In this document: positions 1 through 6,330 of the stretch, in pieces
Numbering within the stretch: the first letter of the stretch is position 1
Layout: every line of letters starts with the position of its first letter
From: an uncultured Planctomycetaceae bacterium
GTDB lineage: Bacteria; Planctomycetota; Planctomycetia; Pirellulales; Lacipirellulaceae
DNA length: 7,175 nucleotides
NCBI GenBank assembly: GCA_937860165.1
Contig: CALMBE010000335.1
Coordinates: 1-7,175, forward strand
Direction: 5' to 3'
Notes under the pieces: model-generated
What the model was told of the DNA's origin: nothing
Databases searched by the model: none
What the model saw: only the letters and a program-made list of their open reading frames with translations
Made by a program: the position numbers and the translations under genes

Positions 1-1162
1 AAGCTCCGTGGAGGAGCCGATGGGGCCCATTCCATACATCCAGTCTCATTGCAGGCTCGGAAAAATCCACGGCAACCACAGGAGCGGTCCGCTGGTATTC
101 CGTGCGCAAGATCGCCAGCCCCGCCCATTCGCACAGGTCGGAAGTCTCCGCCACCACCTTGCCGCTCTTGCCGGCAAGCTTCTGGGTGAGTTTCTTGTCG
201 AGCAGGTCGAAGGCCGAGGTGCGGTCGTTGGCGTTCCCTCCCAATCGCAACATCGTCGCCAAAAAATCTGTTTCCCAGGTGGGTGAAGTAGGGTCCCCCA
301 AGAGCGTTGTTCCCAACGAGGACGACAAACAGAGCGATTTTGTCACGGCACTGCGAAACTGTTCTTCGGTGTTGCCGTTCCAACAATTCTGTTTGAAGCG
401 GCTACCCATCGCCCGACAGCGAGTCCAACTCGCCAGCAGTCCCCGGAAAACGGTCACATAAGCGGCCCGAGGCAGGCCTTCGCCGTTGAGCAGTTCTTCG
501 AGGCCTTCTTCCAGGGCACCTCGGGCAAGGTTCCGCAGTTGATAGAGCGGTCGCATCTCCGGCATCAAATAAGCCAGTGTGAGAGGAACTTCTCCGACCA
601 AGATTTGATGGGCTAAAGCCTGCTCGGCAGGAACTTCGACATCGACCCGCCAAGAGCCGGTGCTTTGCACAATCTCCCACAAGGCATCCAATCCCGACCA
701 CCACAACTGAGTTTCGACATGGTGGGCGCTTCGCGGCAACAGGTGAGCGATTGCTAAACATTCTAAAGCGAAGCTCACACTTTGGGGCTGCGAGTCGGTC
801 CCAGCCAGCCACCGCATGAGCAACTCGGTTGATTTGCTGGTAACTGTCTTGGTTGGGTTATCCTTTGTCAGTAACTCCAACAGTTCCGTCGCCAAAGGGG
901 ACAGGCTGGTAATGTTTAGCGCCCACAGAAGGGGAGACCCGTCAGAATCACAGAGTTGCTTTAGGCTTCGCTTGGTGGAGCGTCTGCCGACGGTCAAGAG
1001 CCAAGACTCCCACGACACTTTTTTCTTCGCCGATTTCTGGGAAGCAGGCTCTCGCCAAAAGCCAGATCGATTGGCCAGCGAGGAGAGTTTCTCCGCAGCT
1101 CCGCTCGAGTCCTCAGCTCTCTTAGACTTCTTCTTAGATTTGGAGTCCATCATTGTTGACAT
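1..1162 (-). CDS. Large protein of unknown function, C-terminus cut by the window edge
   Basis: The minus strand is open from an ATG at 1162 to the left edge, giving 387 codons with no stop, so the gene is real but its C-terminus lies outside the window. In-frame ATGs at 1153 and 1150 are alternative starts; none has a clear Shine-Dalgarno site. The first 50 residues are basic and Ser/Lys-rich (MSTMMDSKSKKKSKRAEDSS), probably disordered, with no signal peptide. Residues from about 55 to 350 read as mostly helical, rich in Leu, Trp and Glu (for example ALEEGLEELLNGEGLPRAA), which suggests a helical or toroid-like fold. The last visible part (TAPVVAVDFSEPAMRLDVWN) changes to beta-like sequence, so a second domain may begin there. 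I see no catalytic motif and do not recognise the family; a polysaccharide-lyase-like (heparinase-type) layout of helical then beta domains is possible but only a guess. It is divergent from the YdjY-domain gene across 226 bases. Confidence 0.75.
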   Translation of the reverse strand, partial: MSTMMDSKSKKKSKRAEDSSGAAEKLSSLANRSGFWREPASQKSAKKKVSWESWLLTVGRRSTKRSLKQLCDSDGSPLLWALNITSLSPLATELLELLTKDNPTKTVTSKSTELLMRWLAGTDSQPQSVSFALECLAIAHLLPRSAHHVETQLWWSGLDALWEIVQSTGSWRVDVEVPAEQALAHQILVGEVPLTLAYLMPEMRPLYQLRNLARGALEEGLEELLNGEGLPRAAYVTVFRGLLASWTRCRAMGSRFKQNCWNGNTEEQFRSAVTKSLCLSSSLGTTLLGDPTSPTWETDFLATMLRLGGNANDRTSAFDLLDKKLTQKLAGKSGKVVAETSDLCEWAGLAILRTEYQRTAPVVAVDFSEPAMRLDVWNGPHRLLHGA

Positions 1163-1290
1163 AGTCTGGTTCTCAAAAATTGCGTCGAAGCGCGAGGCGG
1201 GGAAGGATTGCCCAGTTGCCGCCGCTATTCTAGGGTTTCGAGGGCATCTATTCACGGGGGGAGTGGAGTTTTTTCCGAGAAGTTCTCCGC

Positions 1291-1319
1291 AAGACGGCCC
1301 GCGGCATAATCGCTATAAT
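1291..1319 (+). promoter_or_regulatory. Possible promoter of the YdjY-domain gene
   Basis: A perfect -10 hexamer TATAAT lies at 1314-1319. At 17-base spacing the -35 position (1291-1296, AAGACG) is a poor match, so the call rests on the -10 alone. Transcription from here would give a leader of roughly 60 bases before the ATG at 1389. On the opposite strand a weak pair (GTGAAT at 1250-1255, TAGAAT at 1227-1232) could serve the leftward gene, but that is less convincing. Confidence 0.35.
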
Positions 1320-1388
1320 TCACGGCCTGAGCGAATTTGTTGACTTGTGTGCTCACCCAATCATTTCTGTTCGTATCGTGAGATCGAA

Positions 1389-2189
1389 ATGCTGAAAAAA
1401 CTCGCCGCGGTCGTGCTTTGCTTAGGGGCCTATTCCACTTTCTGGCCCTGGACTGCGGCGGCGGAAGAGGCCCCAGCAGACAGCGCGAATTCGAGATCAG
1501 CCGACACGATCCAAGAAGATATCAAGATTATCAACAGCTATTTCGACCCCGTCACGGGTGAGCCGCTGCCGCCCAAAATCCCTGCTCCCCCGGGTGCGAA
1601 GCCGCTTCCTAAGCCCGATGTCGTGTGGGTCGATACCAAAGAGAAGCTGGTTTACGCCGACGGTTACGTGGCCCTCCGCCGGGGAATGCTCGAAATGTTT
1701 GCTTGTCCCGTGGGAACCAAGGAACACGAATCGGTCGTGGCCCTCTTCACCCGGGCGCAGACGATTCACGCAGCTTTGCTGGCAGTGGGGGCGGAAGTCG
1801 GGCACCCCGCCAGTTTCCGTCCCAAATTCCGTCCTGCCGCGGGGACCGTGATCGAAATCGAGGTCCGTTGGCAAGATGCCGAAAAGAATCGGAAGCAAGC
1901 CCGTGCCCAAGATTGGATCAAAGATCTGCAAACAGGAAAATTGATGACCCACCCTTGGGTTTTTGCCGGCAGCGGATTTTGGAAAGATGAAGAAACGGGC
2001 CAAGAGTACTACAAAGCCGAGTCGGGCGACCTGGTGTGTGTCTCAAACTTTTCGACCGCGACGCTCGATCTTCCCGTCGAGAGTAGCCAGGTCAACGACG
2101 GTTTAACTTTCGAGGCGAATACCGAGCAAATTCCCCGCCTGGGAACCCCTGTACGCTTGGTGTTCAAGCCTGTGATCAAGAAACCTTAG
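1389..2189 (+). CDS. Secreted YdjY-domain protein
   Basis: This 266-residue protein is probably exported to the periplasm or beyond. Residues 1-25 form a classical signal peptide: MLKK, a hydrophobic stretch (LAAVVLCLGAYSTFW) and an AAA cleavage motif before EEAP. The ATG at 1389 is chosen because it puts this signal at the N-terminus; the frame stays open to an ATG at 1347, but those 14 extra residues would bury the signal. There is no proper lipobox at the Cys. Residues 30-75 form a Pro-rich linker. Residues 77-262 match the YdjY domain as I know it from many planctomycete proteins: VWVDTKEKLVYADGYV (79-94), FACPVGTKEHESVV (104-117), HPWVFAGSGFW (188-198), and a C-terminal part around LPVESSQ and LGTPVRLVFKP. 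Two Cys (106, 217) remain in the mature protein. The molecular function of this domain is not known to me. The gene stands alone and converges on dapA. Confidence 0.85.
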   Translation: MLKKLAAVVLCLGAYSTFWPWTAAAEEAPADSANSRSADTIQEDIKIINSYFDPVTGEPLPPKIPAPPGAKPLPKPDVVWVDTKEKLVYADGYVALRRGMLEMFACPVGTKEHESVVALFTRAQTIHAALLAVGAEVGHPASFRPKFRPAAGTVIEIEVRWQDAEKNRKQARAQDWIKDLQTGKLMTHPWVFAGSGFWKDEETGQEYYKAESGDLVCVSNFSTATLDLPVESSQVNDGLTFEANTEQIPRLGTPVRLVFKPVIKKP

Positions 2190-2204
2190 AGCGGGCCTCG
2201 TTCC

Positions 2205-2225
2205 CCGGAAGGCGTGGCCTTCCGG
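2205..2225 (+). terminator. Perfect 9-bp hairpin downstream of the YdjY-domain gene
   Basis: CCGGAAGGC (2205-2213), loop GTG, GCCTTCCGG (2217-2225) form a perfect stem starting 15 bases after the stop codon. No run of T follows on either strand, so it is not a textbook intrinsic terminator. It sits between convergent genes, where it could end or protect both messages. It could also be a copy of a dispersed palindrome. Confidence 0.4.
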
Positions 2226-2259
2226 CTAGGGCGAGCATCTCCAATTGGCTCCCTAGCCG
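2223..2259 (-). terminator. Second hairpin, downstream of dapA, overlapping the first
   Basis: CGGCTAGGG (2223-2231) pairs perfectly with CCCTAGCCG (2251-2259). After two unpaired bases the stem continues with AGC (2234-2236) against GCT (2248-2250). On the minus strand it begins 30 bases past the dapA stop. It shares CGG (2223-2225) with the neighbouring hairpin, so the two compete at their bases. No T-run is present. Confidence 0.35.
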
Positions 2260-2289
2260 AACCAACACCTTGGTCCTGAAATCCTCCGC

Positions 2290-3177
2290 CTACAGCAGCC
2301 CGTAGTTCGCGAGTGTTTTTCTCAGCGACACTTCTTCGGTGTTCGTGAGTGGGGTCATCGGCAAGCGCAAGTCCCCCGTATCGCGGCCGAGCATTTTCAT
2401 GGCAGCTTTGATCGGAATCGGATTGGTCGACAGACCCAGCATGTCGCGGCACAGGGGAAACAGTTTGCAATGCCAAGCTTGAGCTTCGGCAATGTTTCCG
2501 GAGTTGAATGCCGCGATGAGGGCCAACATGTCCCGTGGGACAATGTTCCCCACTACCGAGATAACACCACTCGCCCCGACCGCCATCAACGGCAACGTCA
2601 AACTGTCGTCGCCGCTGAGCACAGTCAGATTCGTGTTGCTCAAGATTGCCGAGGCTTGGTCGAGCGAGCCGGTCGCTTCCTTGACCATCGTGATATTTTC
2701 GAGTTCCGCGAGCCGAATGATGGTATCGGGCTCGATGTTTTTCCCAGTCCGCCCGGGGATGTTGTAGATGCACTGTGGCAGCCCCGTTTGCTCGGCGAGG
2801 CACTTAAAGTGTTCGTAAAACCCCTGTTGCGTGGGTTTGTTGTAGTAGGGAGCTACTTGCAGTGCAGCGTCCGCACCTGCTTTTTCTGCCGAGCGGGTCA
2901 GACGCAAGGCCTCGGCGGTGCTATTGGAACCAGTGCCGGGCATCACCTTGATGCGCCCCGCCACGGTTTCACACACAAAGGCGATTACCCGCTCATGTTC
3001 TTCGTGAGATAAGGTCGGCGATTCCCCTGTCGTGCCGACAGGACACAGGCAATTGGTGCCTGCCGCTATTTGAAATTCAATCTGTTCGCGGAACCGCTCG
3101 TAATCGACGGCGTCGTTCTTGAGCGGAGTCACCAATGCCACCGCCATCCCGGCAAACGCGTTTCCCTTGGTCGTCAT
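2290..3177 (-). CDS. dapA: 4-hydroxy-tetrahydrodipicolinate synthase (dihydrodipicolinate synthase)
   Basis: This cytoplasmic aldolase condenses pyruvate with aspartate 4-semialdehyde, the first committed step to diaminopimelate and lysine. The 295 residues match the usual family length. All key residues are visible at a constant offset of five from E. coli: GTTGES at 48-53 (Thr49, Thr50), the tyrosine of the catalytic triad at Tyr112 in APYYNKP, Tyr138 and Arg143 in YNIPGRTG, and the Schiff-base lysine Lys166 in MVKEATG. GDD at 189-191 and GASGVISV at 201-208 are also typical. The frame is open upstream to an ATG at 3255, but the start at 3177 is preferred because it has a Shine-Dalgarno site and gives the standard N-terminus ([19 protein letters not shown]). 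It lies 150 bases downstream of pdxJ on the same strand, with a promoter candidate of its own in between. Its product could feed both lysine and peptidoglycan synthesis; the sequence cannot tell which form of the pathway follows. Confidence 0.97.
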   Translation of the reverse strand: MTTKGNAFAGMAVALVTPLKNDAVDYERFREQIEFQIAAGTNCLCPVGTTGESPTLSHEEHERVIAFVCETVAGRIKVMPGTGSNSTAEALRLTRSAEKAGADAALQVAPYYNKPTQQGFYEHFKCLAEQTGLPQCIYNIPGRTGKNIEPDTIIRLAELENITMVKEATGSLDQASAILSNTNLTVLSGDDSLTLPLMAVGASGVISVVGNIVPRDMLALIAAFNSGNIAEAQAWHCKLFPLCRDMLGLSTNPIPIKAAMKMLGRDTGDLRLPMTPLTNTEEVSLRKTLANYGLL

Positions 3178-3187
3178 TGGGAAAAAT

Positions 3188-3194
3188 CCCTCCC
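3188..3194 (-). promoter_or_regulatory. Ribosome binding site of dapA
   Basis: On the minus strand GGGAGGG lies 10 bases before the ATG at 3177. It is the clearest Shine-Dalgarno-like site in the window and favours this start over the in-frame ATG at 3255. Confidence 0.6.
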
Positions 3195-3225
3195 TGTAAA
3201 TACCCACTGAATTCAACGATTCCGC

Positions 3226-3255
3226 ATGATAGCCCGCCCCCCCAGCGGCTGACAA
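3226..3255 (-). promoter_or_regulatory. Probable sigma-70-type promoter of dapA
   Basis: Reading the minus strand, TTGTCA (3255-3250) and TATCAT (3231-3226) each match the consensus in five of six bases and are 18 bases apart. Transcription would start near 3219, giving a leader of about 40 bases that contains the GGGAGGG site. The palindrome at 3266-3297 ends about 10 bases upstream of the -35 box. This suggests that dapA need not depend on read-through from pdxJ. Confidence 0.45.
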
Positions 3256-3265
3256 CCACCCCCTT

Positions 3266-3297
3266 TGTGGACTGGTCGCTTAAGCGACCAGTCCGCA
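3266..3297. repeat. Long uninterrupted palindrome between pdxJ and dapA
   Basis: Positions 3269-3294 are a perfect 26-base palindrome with no loop: GGACTGGTCGCTT followed by its exact reverse complement. Three further positions on each side extend it, with one T/G mismatch (3268 against 3295). It lies 30 bases past the pdxJ stop. No T-run follows, so it could be a terminator-like or mRNA-stabilising hairpin, a protein-binding dyad, or a member of a dispersed palindrome family. A related element with the same arm (CCAGTCCGCA) is found at 4287-4311. Confidence 0.7.
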
Positions 3298-3327
3298 GCG
3301 GAGGACGGTTCAAGTCCCCCTCTCACT

Positions 3328-4044
3328 TCAGAGCGTGATAAGGCGTTTCATGTCGCGTACTGCCTGTTCCAGGCCGACCATAATCGCCCGCGATACGATG
3401 CTGTGACCGATGTTCAATTCACACATTTCTGGGATTTCTGCCACCGGACGAACATTGCGATAGGTCAGCCCGTGACCCGCGTGCAGGGTGATGCCGGCTT
3501 GGCGAACTACCTGGGCCGAGGCCCGCAGCACCTGCAATTGCTCATCACCGGCGAACGATGCCGAGGCGTGGGCGTAGGCACCCGTGTGAAGTTCCACGGC
3601 CGTCGCACCCGTGGCGATCCCCGCCTCGATCTGTGCCGGATCGGGGTCGAGAAACAGACTCACCACGATCCCTGCCCCCTGGAGCCGCTTGACTGCCTCG
3701 GTCACCCGCGCGGGATTTCCCCGCACGTCCAATCCCCCTTCGGTCGTTACCTCTTCGCGGCGCTCGGGGACAAGCGTCGCCTGGTGAGGTCGCGTCTGAC
3801 AGGCGATAGCTAACACCTCTTCGCTACAGGCGAGCTCGAGATTGAGTTTCACGGCGACTGTCTGCCCCAAGAGCTGCAAGTCGCGCTCTTGGATGTGGCG
3901 ACGATCTTCGCGCAGATGGAGCGTGATTCCGTCGGCTCCTCCCAACTCGGCCAACGTCGCGGCCCACACGGGGTCCGGTTCGTTGGTCAGGCGGGCCTGA
4001 CGCACGGTGGCCACATGATCGATATTCACACCTAAGGTTGGCAT
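3328..4044 (-). CDS. pdxJ: Pyridoxine 5'-phosphate synthase
   Basis: PdxJ joins 1-deoxy-D-xylulose 5-phosphate with 3-amino-2-oxopropyl phosphate to make pyridoxine 5'-phosphate, the last ring-forming step of the DXP-dependent vitamin B6 route in the cytoplasm. The 238 residues fit the family (about 240) and form a TIM barrel. The N-terminus [17 protein letters not shown] (2-18) is diagnostic. Other signatures are [12 protein letters not shown] (40-51) with the active-site His43 and Arg45, Glu70 in [13 protein letters not shown] (151-158), and the phosphate-binding HAGHGLTY (188-195) with His191. The start at 4044 is chosen because the family begins exactly there; the frame is open to 4161, but the extra 39 residues do not resemble PdxJ. 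Only a weak GGAAAG lies eight bases before the ATG. A possible minus-strand -10 (TAAGAT, 4103-4098) has no good -35. The next gene downstream is dapA, beyond a palindrome. Confidence 0.97.
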   Translation of the reverse strand: MPTLGVNIDHVATVRQARLTNEPDPVWAATLAELGGADGITLHLREDRRHIQERDLQLLGQTVAVKLNLELACSEEVLAIACQTRPHQATLVPERREEVTTEGGLDVRGNPARVTEAVKRLQGAGIVVSLFLDPDPAQIEAGIATGATAVELHTGAYAHASASFAGDEQLQVLRASAQVVRQAGITLHAGHGLTYRNVRPVAEIPEMCELNIGHSIVSRAIMVGLEQAVRDMKRLITL

Positions 4045-4399
4045 CCAAGGGACTTTCCGAATAGGAGGGTCAAATCTCGGTGGGTGGAATTGCGACGATC
4101 TTAACGAATCCACCATTCGGTTTGTGGACACGATCAAAAAAACGAAGTTCGCCGCTGGCATTCCGGGAGCCAGTTATTCACAAGAAACTACTACCAAGAT
4201 AACCCACCGGACGCAATTTGTAAGCTACACTTTTCTGACGTGCGGATGGAAATCGGTTTCCATTAGCCCGGCAAACTTGTCACCCCTGCGGAAACTGGTC
4301 TCCAGTCCGCACTTGGCAGGGCCGCAGATGCTCACACCTAGGCATCAGGCGGCACCGCCACCGAAGATATTACCGCGATTCAACATCGGGGACCTTGTC
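4045..4399. other. 355-base region between pdxJ and the small plus-strand gene
   Basis: This stretch separates the divergent pdxJ and the gene starting at 4400. The plus frame of the latter is open back to 4124, but the extra translation (rich in Thr, Ser, Lys) has no recognisable domain and is best read as non-coding. I see a weak minus-strand -10 for pdxJ (4098-4103), a plus-strand TACACT (4226-4231) lacking a good -35, and the hairpin at 4287-4311. No RNA gene is recognisable. Confidence 0.5.
4287..4311. repeat. Short palindrome related to the one at 3266-3297
   Basis: TGCGGA (4287-4292), AA, CTGG, loop TCT, CCAG and TCCGCA (4306-4311) form a 10-bp stem with one two-base bulge. The right arm CCAGTCCGCA is identical over 10 bases to 3288-3297, and the left arm TGCGGA-CTGG matches TGTGGACTGG there apart from one substitution and the AA insertion. 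This element lacks the inner part (TCGCTTAAGCGA) of the longer one. Confidence 0.55.
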
Positions 4400-4738
4400 A
4401 TGCACTGTCACGAACTCGCCAGTCTGATCCAGAGCTTACAACCCGAAGCATCCACGCAAGATGTGGCCCGGTTATGTTTATTGCTCTCGAACGATTCCAA
4501 AAAAAGGCTCGATGAACTGCACGACAAGCGAAAACTACGGGACGCATGGAACGAAATGGGGCTTCGCTTGCAAGCGGCCACCGATCAACACGCCGCCATG
4601 ACGCACGACCTGGAAGAGTTGGCCGCCTCGGATCCCGAGCAGTTTACCCGTGATCAAATCTGGGTACTGATTCGAGCCATCAAAGTCCAGAGTCAAGTTT
4701 TACAAATGTATGTGGGGCAGGGGACCTTGGACGTCTAG
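4400..4738 (+). CDS. Small helical protein of unknown function
   Basis: The 112-residue product from the ATG at 4400 has no signal peptide, no membrane segment and no motif I recognise. Sequence character points to an all-helical cytoplasmic protein: MHCHELASLIQSL (1-13), then a charged central part (SKKRLDELHDKRKLRDAWNE, 33-52), a further helix with HDLEEL (69-74), and a hydrophobic C-terminal helix IWVLIRAIKVQSQVLQMYV (87-105). The start is uncertain. GGGGA lies seven bases before 4400; an in-frame ATG at 4327, preceded by AGGG, would add 24 residues (MLTPRHQAAPPPKILPRFN...), and the frame stays open to 4124. I prefer 4400 because the added sequence looks disordered or non-coding. The gene runs toward mgtE, with 23 bases between the stops, so read-through could produce RNA antisense to mgtE. 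It may be a lineage-specific protein. Confidence 0.65.
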   Translation: MHCHELASLIQSLQPEASTQDVARLCLLLSNDSKKRLDELHDKRKLRDAWNEMGLRLQAATDQHAAMTHDLEELAASDPEQFTRDQIWVLIRAIKVQSQVLQMYVGQGTLDV

Positions 4739-4761
4739 TCCCCGCTTGCGGTTTCGCCGAG

Positions 4762-6108
4762 TTAAAGCAACCACCGCGCCACATTCATATAGAGAACGAT
4801 CCCCACAATATCGCTGATCCCGGCGATAAACGGGGTACTCATCAGGGCCGGATCGAAGCCCAAGTGTTCGAATAACAAGGGCAGTAGTGATCCTACGATT
4901 GTGCTGCACGTCACCACAAGCACGATCGTCAGTGGCAACACGAGCGCATCGGAAATCGTGGGCGCCATGAGGCAGCCCACCCCGTAGCCGATCACCGCGA
5001 GACAGCCACCCAAGAGAAATCCGATCACAAGTTCTCGGAACACTACCCGTCGCCAATCCCCGGGAGTGATTTCCTTGGTTGTCAGGGCGCGAATCATGAG
5101 CGTCGCCGATTGGCTCCCCGAGTTCCCACCGGTGGAGATCACCAGGGGCAAGAACCAGGCTATCCAGACATACTGTTGAACGTTTTCATTGTAGGACCGC
5201 ATAGCGAAGGCCGTGACGAGGGCCCCGCCAAACAGCAATGCCAACCACCCCACACGATGTCGCGTGAGTTGCAGCCAGGGCGTGGCCAGGTAACTTTCCT
5301 TGAGCGGTTCGACCGCACCAGCCAAATGGGCATCCCGCGTGGCTTCTTCCTGCAACACGTCGATCACGTCGTCGTGCGTAATGATGCCGACCAGTCGCTG
5401 TTCGCTATCCACGACAGGGATCGCCAGAAAATTATAATCCGCCACTTTCTCGGCAACCGTTTCCTGATCGTCGGTAGCCACCACGGTCACCAAATCGCGA
5501 ACCATCAGGTCCGACAACAGCATGTTGGGCTTCCCAAGATTCGTTACTAAGTGCCGGGCAGACACCAAGCCATGTAGGTGCATTTCGTCGTCGACGATAT
5601 AGATGTAGTAAATCGTTTCAAATTCCTGCGCCTCGCGGCCGATTTCCTCCAGTGCCGCCCGAACCGTTAGAGTCTCCGAGAGACATGCCACCTCGGTGGT
5701 CATCAGGGCTCCGGCGGTTCCTTCTGGGTAGGCGCGCAATCGCAGGATATCGCGGCGTTCCTTGGTTGGCACCAGCTTGAGCAGCTCTTCCATCACTGCC
5801 GGGTCGGCCTTTTTGATCAAGTCGACCCGATCATCGGCGGGAAGGTCAGCAATCAAGTGGCTCAACTCGACGGGATCCTCCTGCTCGAGGATCTCGATTT
5901 GCATTTCTTCCGCGAGATAATTGAAGATTTCCTCGCGTGTCGGCCGATCGGCGGCCAAGAGCACTTTCCACGCTTCCTGGGGGGTCAGACCTTCCATGAA
6001 TTCTGCGGTCCGCCCCGCGTGCAGGGCAGTGCAAAACTCCTGCAAACCGGCCTTGTCATCCAAGGCCAGCATCTCACGGAGCTCAGGCAGATAAAGGGTG
6101 TTCATCAT
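4762..6108 (-). CDS. mgtE: Magnesium transporter MgtE
   Basis: MgtE is a dimeric, Mg2+-gated channel of the inner membrane. The 448 residues agree with the roughly 450 of Thermus MgtE and show its full domain order: an acidic helical N domain (about 1-132), two CBS domains (about 135-198 and 199-258), a connecting helix (260-285) and a membrane domain with five segments near 286-303, 313-335, 357-382, 387-413 and 423-446. The family signature in the second segment is intact (PLVISTGGNSGSQ, 321-333), as is the pore aspartate in AGISDIVG (Asp433, equivalent to Thermus Asp432). Acidic residues for Mg2+ sensing are present at the N domain-CBS interface (DLPADDRVD, 88-96; HDDVIDVLQEE, 245-255). 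Two adjacent ATGs (6108, 6105) are possible starts; no strong Shine-Dalgarno is seen. The gene is divergent from rnc. Confidence 0.96.
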   Translation of the reverse strand: MMNTLYLPELREMLALDDKAGLQEFCTALHAGRTAEFMEGLTPQEAWKVLLAADRPTREEIFNYLAEEMQIEILEQEDPVELSHLIADLPADDRVDLIKKADPAVMEELLKLVPTKERRDILRLRAYPEGTAGALMTTEVACLSETLTVRAALEEIGREAQEFETIYYIYIVDDEMHLHGLVSARHLVTNLGKPNMLLSDLMVRDLVTVVATDDQETVAEKVADYNFLAIPVVDSEQRLVGIITHDDVIDVLQEEATRDAHLAGAVEPLKESYLATPWLQLTRHRVGWLALLFGGALVTAFAMRSYNENVQQYVWIAWFLPLVISTGGNSGSQSATLMIRALTTKEITPGDWRRVVFRELVIGFLLGGCLAVIGYGVGCLMAPTISDALVLPLTIVLVVTCSTIVGSLLPLLFEHLGFDPALMSTPFIAGISDIVGIVLYMNVARWLL

Positions 6109-6125
6109 TGGGACTTCGATTCATA

Positions 6126-6194
6126 GGGACCATTTCTCGTGTCGTGCTAGTTTATCGGCAGAAATCCCATCCCCCAAGTGGCAAACTTGGCGGG
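6126..6194 (-). promoter_or_regulatory. Two hairpins in the mgtE upstream region
   Basis: On the minus strand, reading toward mgtE, a first stem pairs CCAAGT (6190-6185) with ACTTGG (6179-6174) around a five-base loop. It extends by three G-C pairs (6192-6194 with 6171-6173) after a bulged base. A second stem pairs GGGA and TTTCT (6168-6160) with AGAAA and TCCC (6137-6126), with a three-base bulge and a 22-base loop, and ends 17 bases before the ATG. They may form a structured leader. Alternatively TTGGGG (6177-6172) and TAAACT (6154-6149), 17 apart, could be a weak promoter whose -35 lies in the first dyad. It does not resemble the M-box riboswitch. Confidence 0.35.
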
Positions 6195-6263
6195 GGCGTA
6201 GTTGCGGACCGGCCAACGCCAAGGTCGTATAACGGATCGGCCCTGCTTACTCCTCTCCCCGCA

Positions 6264-6293
6264 TTGACACTACAAAACCCCCTAGATTAGCCT
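6264..6293 (+). promoter_or_regulatory. Possible promoter of rnc
   Basis: A perfect -35 hexamer TTGACA (6264-6269) is followed, 18 bases on, by TAGCCT (6288-6293), which keeps only the three most important -10 positions. A better hexamer, TAGATT (6283-6288), is too close. Transcription would start near 6300 and leave a leader of about 30 bases before the GTG. Confidence 0.3.
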
Positions 6294-6330
6294 AGAGACT
6301 CCGATAACTTCCTACCCGTCGAGAAAAACC

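Noticed and set aside
816..1343. A plus-strand open frame of 175 codons antisense to the first gene
   Set aside because: It overlaps a longer minus-strand frame open for 387 codons with a protein-like composition, and its own translation has no recognisable fold or start site.
3178..3255. An N-terminal extension of dapA by 26 residues
   Set aside because: The shorter start has a GGGAGGG site and matches the family N-terminus; the extension would cover the promoter candidate.
2290..4044. pdxJ-dapA as one tight operon making a lysine/B6 unit
   Set aside because: The 150-base gap contains a long palindrome and a good promoter candidate for dapA; co-transcription cannot be claimed.
4045..4161. 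An N-terminal extension of pdxJ by 39 residues
   Set aside because: PdxJ proteins begin close to [15 protein letters not shown]; the added residues resemble translated leader sequence.
4499..4505. A run of seven A in the small gene as a programmed frameshift site
   Set aside because: The run starts at the first codon position (AAA AAA AGG), which is not the phase needed for a -1 slippery heptamer, and the zero frame gives a complete protein.
6109..6330. M-box Mg2+ riboswitch before mgtE
   Set aside because: The hairpins seen do not contain the conserved segments of the M-box, and the gap is small for a full M-box plus a promoter.
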